A DNA stretch of 64,000 bases, from contig NW_022985085.1 in assembly GCF_010015585.1 (NCBI RefSeq), positions 130,384 to 194,383 of the forward strand, read 5' to 3'. Position 1 is the stretch's first letter; each line of letters begins with the position of its first letter. Below are positions 8,725 through 20,586 of this stretch, piece by piece. A program made the translations under genes and the position numbers. The notes below the pieces were generated by a model. It did no database searches, had not been told where the DNA came from, and saw only the letters and a list, made by a program, of their open reading frames with translations. Origin of the DNA: Eremomyces bilateralis CBS 781.70 (Eukaryota > Ascomycota > Dothideomycetes > Eremomycetales > Eremomycetaceae).

Positions 8725-10489
8725 CTAGCTCGAACCAAGTAATCCGCGCGCACGATGTTGTCCTCTGACAAGCCATCCGCCTTTGAGCAGCGTCCCAACT
8801 TCTTCCAGGCTTAATCCGGCCGTTTCGGGGTATATAAGCCACACGGCGATCCACCCAGCAACGCAGATCGCAGCGTACAATGCGAACGTTCCCGGCCCCG
8901 TCAGCAGCCAGAGGAGCGGCAGAAAGGTGAAGCCGACAATAGTGTTGCAGAGCCAGTTGGTCGAGGTAGCAAGCGCTCCACCGAGGGACCGAACAGTGAG
9001 TGGGAAGAGTCTTTTGAGGGTCAGCAATCATTTGATCGGAATCGATGATATCGGTATGCAATAATACCACGGGAGAACTCACTCAGACTGCTGCCATGGG
9101 ACATTCCCTAGTCCAATAGCATATCCAGCAACGTAGATGACCATAGCTACGACGACCAAAATCGGCCACGGTCCCCCCTTTCCAGTATCGGCCCCTTGGA
9201 CGGCATGGATGTCGATGAAGTTAAAAGCCACTGAACAGAGGATGAGACCGACGACCATGACTGGAATTGAATACAGCAGGATCCGTCGCCTGCCCACGGT
9301 GTCTATCGCATAGAATGCGACTACTGTGAAGAGGAAGTTCGTCATCGCGACACATAGTGCGGTCAACGTAGGGGACTGAAAGCCTACCAGCGCGAAGATC
9401 GTGGCAGAGAAATACATGAGGACATTCTAGATTCCAAATTAGACACCCCCTAAGCAACGGAGGGGGAGCGCACTTACAAAGCCGCATAGCTGCTGAAGTC
9501 CTTGCAGCATACACGCGATGATCAAAGCACGCCGATTCGATGGTACACGCACGAGCTCGGAGAACCGCGCCTTGGTCTTGAAAATCTCGGATTTCATCCC
9601 GGGGGTCGCATGGTGCGGATCTACCCCTTCCAATCGGCTTTCCTCGTTCAGTTCGGACTCAATGCGTCGCAGCGTAGTTTCAACGATCTCGTCGGTGGTA
9701 CTCCCATACGCCTTCTGGAGCACCTGTCTGGCCTTCTCGATCCGCTCTTGCATAACCAGCCACCGCGGCGTCTCCGGCATGAACGCGAACAGTGCCAGCT
9801 GCGCGATGGCCGGCGCCGCTCCCAATCCGACCATCCAACGCCATCCGCGCGGCGCTTCTGAGAAGGACCAGCCGATGACGTAGGCGATGACTTGCCCGAG
9901 GGTGATCATCAGCACCGAGATGACAACCAATCGGCCACGGTGTTGCGCGGGAGCGAGCTCGGATATATACAGCGGCGTCACGAAGCTGGCACTTCCGATG
10001 GCAAAGCCCACCACGCTTCGGCCCAGGATCATCCCCCACACGCTCGTCGTGACCGCCTGCCATAGTGCGCCGGCGATGAACAGGATATCCGCAATCAGGA
10101 TCACGGACTTGCGGCCCAGCGAGTCCGATATAGCGCCCGTCAGAGGATCGGCAATGAACGCGAAGAGGCTGGTGCAGGAGGTGATGAGGCTCTTGTCCAG
10201 CCTGGTCAAAGGGCGGCCAGAGAGGTCGTCTCCGATGCTGACTAGAGTTGACGATATAACGCCGGTGCTATAGCGCGGTCAGCAGCTGTAGCTGTCGGTG
10301 CAAGCGGTGGATTCCTTACTCGTATCCGAATAGTAGACCGCTAATCCCCGCCGCCAGCGTTAAGATCCAGATGAAAAGTACCGGAGACCGCGCGTCGGCC
10401 CGGCGGCGCGTTTCATTCCTGTCAGTGGCATCGTCTCCGTGCTCGTCACCGATCAACGGCTGTCGCTGGCCATCGTCGGGCTCTGTCAT
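8725..10489 (-). CDS. MFS sugar transporter, myo-inositol transporter (ITR) type
   Basis: Four exons: 10489-10320, 10267-9478, 9426-9083 and 9010-8725, giving 529 residues with all phases matching. The joined protein reads LLFGYDTGVIS, then DSLGRKSVI, PETPRWL, QQLCGFNVLMYFSATIF, DTVGRRRILL, GNVPWQQSELFPLTVRSLGG and a final PETAGLSLEEV. These are the sugar-porter signatures, and the GNVPWQQSELFP and YPETAGL wording is typical of fungal ITR1-like proton/myo-inositol symporters; about twelve hydrophobic segments are visible. The actual substrate is not provable from sequence. The gene is divergent from a Zn2Cys6 regulator. Upstream of the ATG the same frame stays open to about 10570 (see findings), so an extra 5' exon is possible. 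Confidence 0.88.
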
Positions 10490-11281
10490 CTCGTAACTGT
10501 CGCCCTCCCCAGGATGCCCATCAACGCTCGCCGTGGTTGCAATTGCTGGCTGCGCATAACTTAGCCTGGCCGGATCGGACAGACAAAGTCACGCACAGAA
10601 CGGTTAGTGGTCCATTAGTAATCGGAGGGATTGGTTTAACGGCGATGGGACTGCTAGAGCAGTGGTGATCAGATGTATCCGAACTAGCCTAAGGTCAGAA
10701 CTTCAGGTACAACTGCACGTACAGGTACCAGTGGGCAGTAACAATTGTCGAGACTGGGCAGGCAGGATGCAGGATGCAAGATCCTTGGGTGGAATCTTTG
10801 ATCTGCCTTGCGGGCTCACCATTCACCAAGTCACCACTCGCCTGTCTCAGGGTCCAAGGATCCTAATTAGTTGTCATATCCAAGGCTGAATGCCTGTGTC
10901 CACTGTCCACAGCCCCCGCATTTAAGGGCGTCTATCTCCGCACGTACCGGAGGCCTATCACCCATGGCGGCCAAAAGCCCGAAATGCCTTGACATCTCTA
11001 GACTCTATTCCGTATTGGGAAGTACTAAATAATCCCACTATGCAGCTGATGCTGGCGCCAGGCAGCCTTGACGCTTACGCATCAATGGTCCGACGGGCGA
11101 CGGCTGGAGGGGTTTTTATCACTTGAAGAAATGTTGTGAATCACTCTGGACATAAGTTCTCTCCACTCACTGGTATCCTGAGTCATCATTGTCTTGGTCG
11201 CCGTTCAGTCTCAGCCTTATCATTGTCTTTGACGCTTATGGTAGCATTTGAAGACCCACGAGAGCCACTCTACGGTGTAAG
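10490..11281. promoter_or_regulatory. Shared promoter region, transporter (-) and Zn2Cys6 factor (+)
   Basis: A divergent intergenic stretch of 792 nt. It holds an ATTGG (inverted CCAAT) near 11014 and no recognisable gene. The position between a transporter and a pathway-type regulator fits autoregulation plus regulation of the transporter, but this is inference. Confidence 0.4.
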
Positions 11282-14028
11282 ATGGAAGGGGCACGCACCA
11301 TGGAAGGGCTTCACCCCGCCCAGAGAAGAGCACGGAGCCAGCTCTCTTGTACGGCTTGCAGGCAGGGGAAACTCCGGTGCGATCGATCACACCCGTGTAA
11401 TCAGTGTATCAAGCGGTCCCGCGATACGTCGTGTTCGTATTTGGCCCCACCGCAGAAGAAGAAGCCCAACCAGAATATGCGCGACCGGGTGAAACATCTG
11501 GAGAGCCTTGTTGTCGATCTGATGTCGAACATGGAGAACAAAAGTCCCAAATCGTCGGATCCGTCGAACCCCTCCAGATCCACATCAGTATCTGAGTCTT
11601 CGAAAGAGTCCGAAAGCCCTTTGACAAGTACGAACTCATCGCGAAGTCCTGGCGATTCGTCGGAGACTGGGAATTCCACCACCACGGAGCAGACGGACGT
11701 CGAGGTGGACCCCACGGCATTTGGAAATATGCAGATCTCCAAGGATGAGACGAAATGGTCTGGACCGTTGCATTGGGAAACTGTTTTGAACGACGTAAGT
11801 TGCCATGCCTTACCCTATCCGATCTTCACCACGCACTAGTTCATTCGGGCCGTCAATACAGCGGCTAAGTGCAGCCGAGCGAAGCATAGCTGACTATGAC
11901 ATAGATCCAAGAGGTAAAGGCTGAACTTGGGGACAACGAAGAACCAGACGAATCTCCAGGGGATGATGCCCAACTGCCAGAATCTCAGATGACGCCGCTT
12001 TTCATACTGGGTGCCGCAGCCCCATATGGAAGAGCGCAACTCATGGAGCAGATACCTAAAAAACCCGAGGCAGACGAACTGATCTCTCGGTGGTTCAATG
12101 CCTTTGATCCATTGACGAGTAAGCCTCTGCCTATAAAATGTCATTAACCAGCATCTAACTCATAATTCAGTGATGATACATCGCCCTACATTTCAGCAAG
12201 AGGTTAGTAGTCTTCAGCATAGCCTGAAATGCCTTTCTGATTGGCATCTTAGTATTATAACTTTTGGTCCGACCCATCGAACGTCCCCATCACCTGGATT
12301 GCGATGTTGTGTGGCATCATGTCTCTGTCTGCCACACTACGGTATGTCGACGAGCAAGATACCGCACCGGCTGATGCCCTTGAGAAATGCGTCGCAGACA
12401 TGAACCAATATCACGGCATGGCTGCCATTGCAATGTCATTGGGAGACTTTAGCAAGCCTACCGCCTACACGGTCGAGGCACTGATGGTCTACGCCGAGTG
12501 CGAGTTCATCCGCGGCAAAGCCAACCAAATGAGGGTGTGGCTTCTTACGGGACTCATCCTGCGCGTGGCGCTCCGAATGGGGTATCATCGTGACTCCAAA
12601 CATTTCCCCAATATTTCCCCCTTTGCTGGAGAAATGCGGCGGCGAGTGTGGTGGGTTCTGTATCAATTTGACATCTTGGGTTCGTTCCAGCTGGGTCTCC
12701 CAAGCATGGTCAGGGCAATCCAATCTGATACTGCGTGCCCACGTAACCTCCATGTGCGATCTCCCATTCCGAATATACCGTTCCATCCTAATGAAACATA
12801 GGACTCGGACTTCGGTGTCGATTCCAAAGAACTTCCCCCGGCACGACCGACATCCGAGTTGACGAATGCGTCGTACTCGACCGGGAAGATGGCGCTCAGC
12901 ACGATTTTTGGCAAAGCCACAGATTTCTCCCATGCTCTCACTGAGCCTACGGAAGAAGAAGTTATGCAGTTGGATAGGGAACTGCAGGACGCCTATGCGA
13001 AGCTGCCGGAATCCTTGAAATCACCTCGAATGAATGAATATTTAACGATCACTCACAGCACCGAGCTACTGCTGTGCTCGATCAACATCGGGATGCTTTA
13101 TCAGAAGACGAGATGTGTGCTTCATCGTCGGTTCCTCAAGCACTCGAAGGGCGATGAACGCTATAAATACTCACGGGACTCCTGCATCTCCGCTGCTATC
13201 AGTCTTCTCGAGCATCACAAAACGCTGGACATCGCCTGTCGGCCAGGCGGGCTGCTATGGAAGTACCGTTGGTACACGTCAACTGTCAGCACCCATGATT
13301 TCCTCCTGGCAGCCATGATCCTATGCCTGGAGCTTTCGAACCACCAGCAAAACTCTTGCGACGCCAACCTGTCCAATATTCCCCTACCGTGTCTAGAACA
13401 ATTTCACCAAATACATGACGGTCTCCAATCGACGTACGAAATCTTCCAGAAGACGGAGCCGAAGACGACGGAATTGAAGCAGGCGTTGTCGGCAATGGCC
13501 ATCATGCTGCAGAAAGTTCGGGGGCCACTCGTAAGGCTCGCTAAGGTTCGCCAGGAGCAGAACATGAAGAATTGTATGTGTTGATTCGTTTACCCGTAGA
13601 GCAGCAGAGGTTAGGATCACTGACTGCCCTAGTGCAACTCCCCTTTTTCGCTTCGCCCGCAGGGGGAACGGGAGATGCCATCCCACCGTTCGCCGCTCCA
13701 GCTGCTGATGATCTCCTGTTCTCGACCGCCGAGGCCGACGCAAGCATGCTCAATCAAAATGGCGGTTACGACCCTATTGGAGGCATGTTCGATGTCAATA
13801 TGGACATGAGATGGGTTCGTGGCTCCACACCAACACCTGGATATTTCGCATTGCTGATCGTTTTCCAACGTATAGGAGGACTGGGACCATTCGATTCTCA
13901 GGAACGACGATGACATCCAAGGGTTATGGAACAGTAACAACACGATGCCTGACATGCCATTCATTCCGCTCCAGAGTTATGAGCCGCCGCCCTGGGTTTA
14001 CGGGAACGACCAGAGCGGAGGCTCATAG
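11282..14028 (+). CDS. Zn2Cys6 fungal-specific transcription factor
   Basis: Seven exons: 11282-11794, 11905-12118, 12171-12202, 12253-12753, 12802-13573, 13663-13814 and 13876-14028, giving 778 residues in phase. The N-terminal binuclear cluster is complete: C23, C26, C33, C39, C42 and C51 in CTACRQGKLRCDRSHPCNQC then eight residues and a Cys. A short coiled-coil-like segment (VKHLESLVVDLMSNM) and a Ser-rich linker follow. The middle homology domain is seen in MMIHRPTFQQEYYNFW, ADMNQYHGMAAIAM and GEMRRRVWWVLYQFD. Known family: sequence-specific activators of metabolic genes. The neighbours suggest control of the flanking transporter and amidohydrolase. The stop lies only 22 nt from the stop of the convergent M20 gene. 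The 32-nt exon is supported by frame and by the conserved HRPTF motif. Confidence 0.87.
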
Positions 14029-14050
14029 CACACTACCATATATGCCGCGT

Positions 14051-15521
14051 CTAGGTTGCCAGCCATGTCAATGCCCCTCCCGCCAGGCCTTCGATCGCAA
14101 CTTTTAATGTCGGCATGATGACCGGCGCGAAATACGAACTATGGTTGATAGGAATCTCCTTGAGCTTGCCTTCTTTCTCTTTTTCGTCCCATACTGCGGG
14201 ATCCGTCCCCCCGTACGTCCAGAAGCATGATGGTCTATTGACGGACGTCGCGAGAATCCCGAAATCTTCACTCCCTCCGAGCCGCGGACCGTCGGAGCTA
14301 TAACCGTGCGGCCTTCCTGGAAAGATGCCGGCAAACGTCGTCTCGATGCCCGTGGTGACCTCGTCGTCATTGTTGAGGAACGGGAAGTTACTGAGCGATT
14401 CCAATTCCGGTTCCTGCGGCGCGTTGCTGGCCATGGCTTCGGCGTTGATGATTCGTCGTGTCCCCTCGAGGACATGCGCGCGAGTCTCCGGGTCAAGCGT
14501 ACGGATGTTGAGCTTGATCTCCGCGTGCTCCGGGATGATATTTTCTGCGTCGCCTGCGTGGATCGAGCCGACCGTAACTACTGCGGGGCAATTATATGGA
14601 TCCACTTCCCGGGAGACAATGGTCTGGAGTCGTAGCACCGTCGAGGCGGCCATCACAATCGGGTCGATCGTTCGATGAGGCTGGGAACCATGGCCGGATC
14701 GGCCGTGAAGCGTGACTCTTCCCTATCTGTCAGGACTGTGATTGCAGCGGATGGATGTACACTCGCTCACCGAAAGGAGTCGGCAGCGCTGGCCACCAGT
14801 CCGCGTTTTGTTTCTAAGCTTCCTGTTCGTATGGCTGGTCAGTTCCTGTATCTAGCAAATAACACTCCGCTCACACTGCTCTCTTTGGACCTTTCAACAT
14901 GAGAAGATGTCATCACCTACCAGCTCGTCCAGGCATCACATGCGCCCCCAGCACCACATCCGGGATGGGAACTTTGGTATACAGCCCCCCATTCCCCTCC
15001 ACCATAGCCTTTGCGCCAGCGCCCTTCTCTTCCGCTGGTTGGAAGCACAATATGAGCGTGCCCCTCCACGCTTTCTTGGCGTCCAACATCAACTTCGCTG
15101 TCGCCAACAAACTCGTGATATGCATATCATGGCCGCATGCATGCATCGTCGGGCGTTCCACGCCTTCGGAATCCCTCATGCGCGTCTTGCTTGCGTACTC
15201 CAATCCCGTCTTCTCCTCCACCGGCAGCCCATCCATGTCCGCTCGCAGCAGGACCGTCGCCCCCTCGCCATTCTTCAGGACCGCCGCCACCCCGTGCGTC
15301 TCCCCGATGTTCGTGAAGATGTCGTAGCTGCCTAGCGACCGGAGCTCTTCGGTCACCCGCGCTGCCGTTTCGGACTCGAGGTGGGATAGCTCCGGGTGCG
15401 CATGGAAATGTTTGTAGAGGTCTTGGTATACATCCAGGGACGGTAGGTGCTCGTCCAGCACGCCTCGGATTTTGGAGGGTGAGGCCGAATTGGCTTCGGG
15501 GACTATGTGATGAGTATGCAT
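14051..15521 (-). CDS. M20 family amidohydrolase/peptidase (hippurate hydrolase/aminoacylase-like)
   Basis: Three exons: 15521-14921, 14813-14771 and 14717-14051, giving 436 residues in phase. Metal-site motifs are intact: RADMDGLP (93-100), HACGHDMH (127-134) and QPAEE (161-165), then GRSGHGSQPHRTIDP in the dimerisation/lid part and GGSEDFG near the C-terminus. This is the M20D group of two-metal hydrolases that remove acyl groups from N-acyl amino acids or related amides. There is no signal peptide, so it is probably cytosolic. The 43-nt middle exon restores the family sequence GETKRGLVASAADSFRVTL. It sits tail-to-tail with the Zn2Cys6 factor and near a transporter, so a small catabolic module is possible. 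The substrate is unknown. Confidence 0.88.
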
Positions 15522-15958
15522 TCTTGCTAGGCTGTCGAAGCTGTACTACTGAGGTACCTCACAAAGACCTTAAGATATCATTGAACCAAGAGTCATGGAA
15601 TGCCGTGCTTTACTCCTAATACTTAGCACGTACACCTGTATCATGAGTGGGTCTTCTGTTCCACTTTGCTGCCGGCATGATTGCCGGTGATGTACCCAGA
15701 GCTTCAAGGGGTGTTGATGTCTGGTTGCTGTCCTACGTAATATCTCACCAATGAAGCTTGAGATGCGGGGGAACTTTCAGTTCTGTTTCTGTTTCAGGTC
15801 CCAGGCACCAAGGCATACCATAGCTAATGCTTGGAGATCACGGGTCGCCCATTACGTGGAACAGTTCACCTTATTCATCTGGCACATTATCGTTCCTTGC
15901 AATTCCCATTGGAAATGTAACTGCTGTCAAGTCGAAGGAAGACAATCTCACCTAGACC
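15522..15958. promoter_or_regulatory. Divergent intergenic region M20 hydrolase / TRAPPC13
   Basis: A 437 nt stretch between two genes read outward, so it should hold both promoters. I see no distinct motif and no gene. Confidence 0.4.
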
Positions 15959-17063
15959 ATGTCCCGTCAAAGGGCACAGTCGACTAGCGATGCCATCAAA
16001 GGCCCGCATTCCGTGAGCTTGAAGGTACTGAGGCAGGTTGATATAATATGCTCCCAATACAGTTCCCATTGCCGTACTAACACCTCCCCAGACTCTCCAG
16101 GCCTTCTCTCGCTGGCCAGACTGCGCTTCCTGCCCTGGATGAGGACAAAGACCTCTCCCTCCCCCGCCATGCATCTCGCGGCTATCCCGCCAGCGACGCG
16201 CACGACTTGTCGACCATCGCGCCCGTTCTTCGCCTCCCGGAGTCGTTTGCGGCAGCATACGTAGGAGAGTTCTTTACCTGCACGCTGTGTGGGAACAATG
16301 AGATTGACGAAGGCGACGAGACGCGCGCCGTGTCTCGCGTCCGTATCACCGCCGAGATGCAGACGCCGTCGAACCCCGGCGGAGCGCAGGTGGATCTCGA
16401 CACGACGAATGGGGGCGCGGAGGCCGCGGACGTGGCCCCGGGGTCGTCGCTGCAGAAGATCTTCCGTGTGGAGCTGAAAGAGGAGGGGAAGCATACGTTG
16501 GTGGTAACGGTGTCATATACCGAGACGCAGTTTGCCAGCGAGGGCAAGGCCGCCGGCGGGAGGATGCGGACGTTCAGGAAGTTGTATCAGTTCGTGGCTA
16601 TGCCTCTGATTGGGGTCCGGACGAAGACGAACGAGCTGCCTTCGAAGAAGGACGGCGCTCGCTTCTGCCTGGAAGCTCAGTTGGAGAACCTCAGCGATCA
16701 TACCGTCTGTTTGCAGGTCTGTATACTGTTTGCATTGTCACTATTGCCTCAAAGTATACCGTGCTAATGGTGTTATAGTCTGTGGACATCCTCCCGAAGC
16801 CACCGTTCAAACCCAGCTCCTTTAACTGGGAGCTGAATCTCGCGAACCCTACGTCCCCCACAATTGGACCTCGCGATGTCTACCAGATCGCCTTTCTACT
16901 CGAGCAGCAACCGACGAAAGACTCGGGCGCCGACGTAGGGCCGTCGCTGACGCCGGACAAGCGCCTGATACTGGGCCAATTATCTATCCACTGGACGTCG
17001 CCGATGGGTGATCAGGGGTCGCTCAGCACCGGGTGGCTTACGTCCATTCTTCCGTCGGCGTGA
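15959..17063 (+). CDS. TRAPPC13: TRAPPC13-like trafficking (TRAPP) subunit, DUF974
   Basis: Three exons: 15959-16032, 16092-16716 and 16779-17063, giving 327 residues. The joined N-terminus reads SVSLKVLRLSRPSLAGQTAL, followed by LRLPESFAAAYVGEFFTCTL, KIFRVELKEEGKHTLVVTVS, RKLYQFVAMPLIGVRTKTNE and KPSSFNWELNL, the ordered signature of the DUF974/TRAPPC13 family (immunoglobulin-like fold). Known role: a subunit associated with TRAPP complexes that act as Rab GTPase exchange factors in Golgi and autophagy traffic. The first intron (16033-16091) begins with GC rather than GT; it has a TACTAAC branch-like site at about 16075 and is the only join I found that restores the conserved KVLRLSRPSL segment. 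Confidence 0.85.
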
Positions 17064-20000
17064 AAGTCGGATCGTGCTTGGGTATCTCCGTATTCTCCCG
17101 ACGCTCCTCATGAGTCTCATCGTTCACTGAAGCGTCCTGCGTCCCGGGTGATACCCGGCCCCGAGACATCACTGTTCACATCCTACAACCGTCTCCACAA
17201 TGCCATAATTATAGTGGACTCGGCGATCACAGATGTCAACCCGACACCGAGCGTCTCTGGCAAATAGCCGATCCGTAGATCCCTCCATTCCGGGCGACGA
17301 CGTGCTGAAGATGTGCAAATGCACCGTATCTGATCAGCGCGAGCTGTTGTTTCATGAGTTTCATCCTGTCACCGCACATCTGCACTTGAAACCACGATCG
17401 GTGGACCCTTTGGATTAGCCGACCAAGATGAGATCTCGGAGATTTTGTGGGCGCCTGGTATTGCGTCACAGAGCCTATCGTGGTTGCTGTCGTCAGGGTT
17501 CATATCTTTGAAAATCGACCCGGTTGTTATGCTCGGGCTACTAGTAAATTTCCAGTCATGACGTTTACGATTCTGAATCGAGCGATGTTGGGGTATAATA
17601 GAGTGGGGTCTATCCTCTATGTAGACTATGAGGCATGAACTCTACCGGTATATAAGTTAAAGATTCCTCAACATCATACAATGCTTCGAGCTGCAGAAAT
17701 CATCGTGGTCCGGGTACTTGGACTTTTACGTGCGATAATGCTACTGGCCGGGTTATAACCCAATAAACGTATGGTGCATTGCTTTATTGTCATCCCAGCT
17801 CATACTACCGTGTACCTAATCCGGTACCGTGGCATCTTCTCAAAGTCCATGGATATTCGATGCTTGCATGTGGAAGGGGAGAAGCCCAATTGTTTCACAA
17901 GGTACCAACTTCCAACCGACGTCGACGACATCGTACCAGCACGGTTCTCTTCACACATGCCATCCACGTGTATTTCCGCCGTTTCGGTTGGTCTACCGGA
18001 TTGCTACAAATAACCCGGTCAGTAATACTTACGGGATATCATTTCAACTCCCATTCCTGCCCCGTACTTAGCCGGGTACATCTCACTCTTCCCACGGTTT
18101 CACAGGCCACAAGGTAAGCCGAGGCGAACGCGATTGGCCGCAGCAAACCCCATGGCAAGCGATGTCTACCATATTTGCCGTTTGGAGACTGGAACGACCG
18201 AACTGAGGGTTCTGCTGGCCATTATGATGGATATTAAAAGACCTGTGATACATCGATGGTGGGAAGGTGCACAGACAGCGCGATATTGCGGAGTGCAATC
18301 TGGGATCGCTCGGTGGCGTTCCTGCTCTGGGTACAATATTCTGGGGTTCATTAAGCTTGATTACGGAATACTGATTGCCTCTATCATGATTCATGGGTAG
18401 CTGCGATCGCGAACCGCCAAAAAAAAAGCCATATGCGCCGGACCTGTAAAGCGGAGTAGTACGTGGCACCGTCGTTCCCGTTTCTCGGATCGTGGTTGTA
18501 ATCCCACAGATAGCTCCCGCGACCTTTAACAATCTGATACCTAGTGAGTGGTACGAATGTAAGATTCAGTGGTTAGCCAGACGGAGAGGAAAGATGATAG
18601 GTACCTGAGCAAATTTCATCCTTCAATATCCGCATACTGGTACCCAGTTGAGCCAGTGTCTTGAAGCGATCCAGAATTCCAAATCCAGCCATATACCCGA
18701 TTCATACTCGGTACTTTATACCTGGTCTGCACGTTTATCCCCGCTATCAATCAACTTTGCCCTCTAACAACTTAATACGAATATGGTGAACGTGAAAGGG
18801 TCCCAGGATTGGATATCAGAACTACCCTTGGCCCAGGGGGTTGAAAGACTGGCAGGACCAAAAGCACGGCACAAATTCTAAAGCGCAGGAATTGATCAAC
18901 AATCATTCAACAATCCACATGCAAGGGCGATATCTCGGTAATCTGTCCTCCGTACGCATACACAATAGATGGTCGTAAACAAGGACTGCTGGTCGCTGGA
19001 CGCTGGAATCAGGAACGCACAGGCGCATCACCGAATATCATTGCCAAAAGCGATTCCGATCGCTCCCAAATCCCACTACCGGATCAGTCAAGTCTGCCCC
19101 TGATGCAAGGCGGGTTGATGGTGCGAGGGGCTGTCATTGGGCCCTGCTGGCACCTGTTACACTAGATAGAGCGGTAGACGGTGGTAATGTGGTTAGTGCC
19201 ATGGCCTGTGAGCTGACGCTAGGTGCTAGATGCTTGTATAATTAGGTACATACTGTGTGTAATTCCTCATTCCTGTGGTGCCAATTGCCATGGAGGCTGG
19301 CGGGGGAGGGTCGTCGTCGTCAATGTCGAGGGGTCGACATGAATATCCCTTGCTGATTGCTCGGCCGGTTGGCGCACCTCCTGTTCGTCCTAGGTCTTAT
19401 CCCGAACGGGCGTTAGTCGACGCACTTCGCAACTCTGTTTCTCCCATTCCCACACCACCTTCAAGAAATCAAGCCGCTTAGAAGCTTGGATAGGGCCAGA
19501 AGGAATTCCATGAGGCTATTGAGACTTGAGACTTGGGCGTGGTGGAAGTGGGCGCTGCATGTCAGATTGTCTGGTGCTATCTTGCCTAACTAACACCGAC
19601 TTATTTCCAATTCCCTCCCTGTATCTCTAAACACTGGTATCCGACATTCGTCCATGTATCAAAAACTATTAATGTCCACGACTGGCGTTAGAAACAGACG
19701 GACCCAGTATCCTTCCCACACGTTCCCCTCAACAAACGTCAACAGTTCAACACCATCATCATCAGCACCCAAAACTTCCGCAACAACTGGGGATTCCGCT
19801 ACCCCCTCTCCAGCTGCCGTGGAACACCCGCGCCGTCCGCCCTTCACTTCGAACGCTCGCCTCTCACAGATCGCCGCTTAGCGTCTGCGACAGCGGCTCG
19901 ATTAACCCTCTTTCGCGCCATGAGACCAGCTTAGGACCCTGGCTCGCTTGATTGAGAGGGCGTTCCAATATCTCGAAGGGCAGACGCCAGAGAGGAACAA

Positions 20001-20586
20001 CAGACATTACTTAGCGGTCGGCGAGTTTCTCTTCAATTCAGTATTCCAATCCATCTTTTCGGCCTGTTCCATTTCTGAATCACGGGGCTTGCAGCCCGCT
20101 GCTGTCTCCTCGATCTGCATCCTCGTTGACGTATTGTTCAGTCAGCCCGAGTCGCAGATCTCAGCCTGTACAGACTACAGACAACAGACGATCGATAACC
20201 TTTGAACTGCCCACTCCAGTCCTTGTGCCTGGCTGGTGTTGTGCACAATTGTTGACATTTGCACACGCACACACGCAGCATAGAGACACTGAATCCGAGA
20301 CTGCCGCGGTGCACAGGACGCTTTTGCAGGTGTCGTTGTCGGTTGAGTGGTGGTACAAAAGCAACCCACGTCCGCTTGCTACGAAAGAGACGGCGTTTTG
20401 ACGACAACGTTTACATTGCCCACAATCACGAAGATTCCGCATTTGATGCGTACATGAACTCTCGAGCTCTTGGATAATTAATCATACTTCCATCTTCCAC
20501 GTTTATACGCAGATCCCTCAAATTCTTCCCCCGCGATCTCGAACCTCCTCTATACGATCACCTTCCCTCACCAATGCTACGCGGAC
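17064..20586. other. 3.5 kb gene-free stretch plus DENN-gene leader
   Basis: I see no protein family, tRNA or transposon here. Short open frames in 17.7-18.5 kb overlap in several frames and look like chance. The last kilobase (about 19.6-20.6 kb) is probably promoter and 5' leader of the DENN gene; it includes a 75-codon frame at 19654-19881 and a 67-codon frame at 20126-20401, which could act as upstream ORFs if transcribed. Confidence 0.45.

Noticed and set aside
17064-20586. Possible mobile element in the gene-free stretch
   Set aside because: I found no transposase or reverse-transcriptase motifs, no terminal repeats and no target-site duplication by eye.
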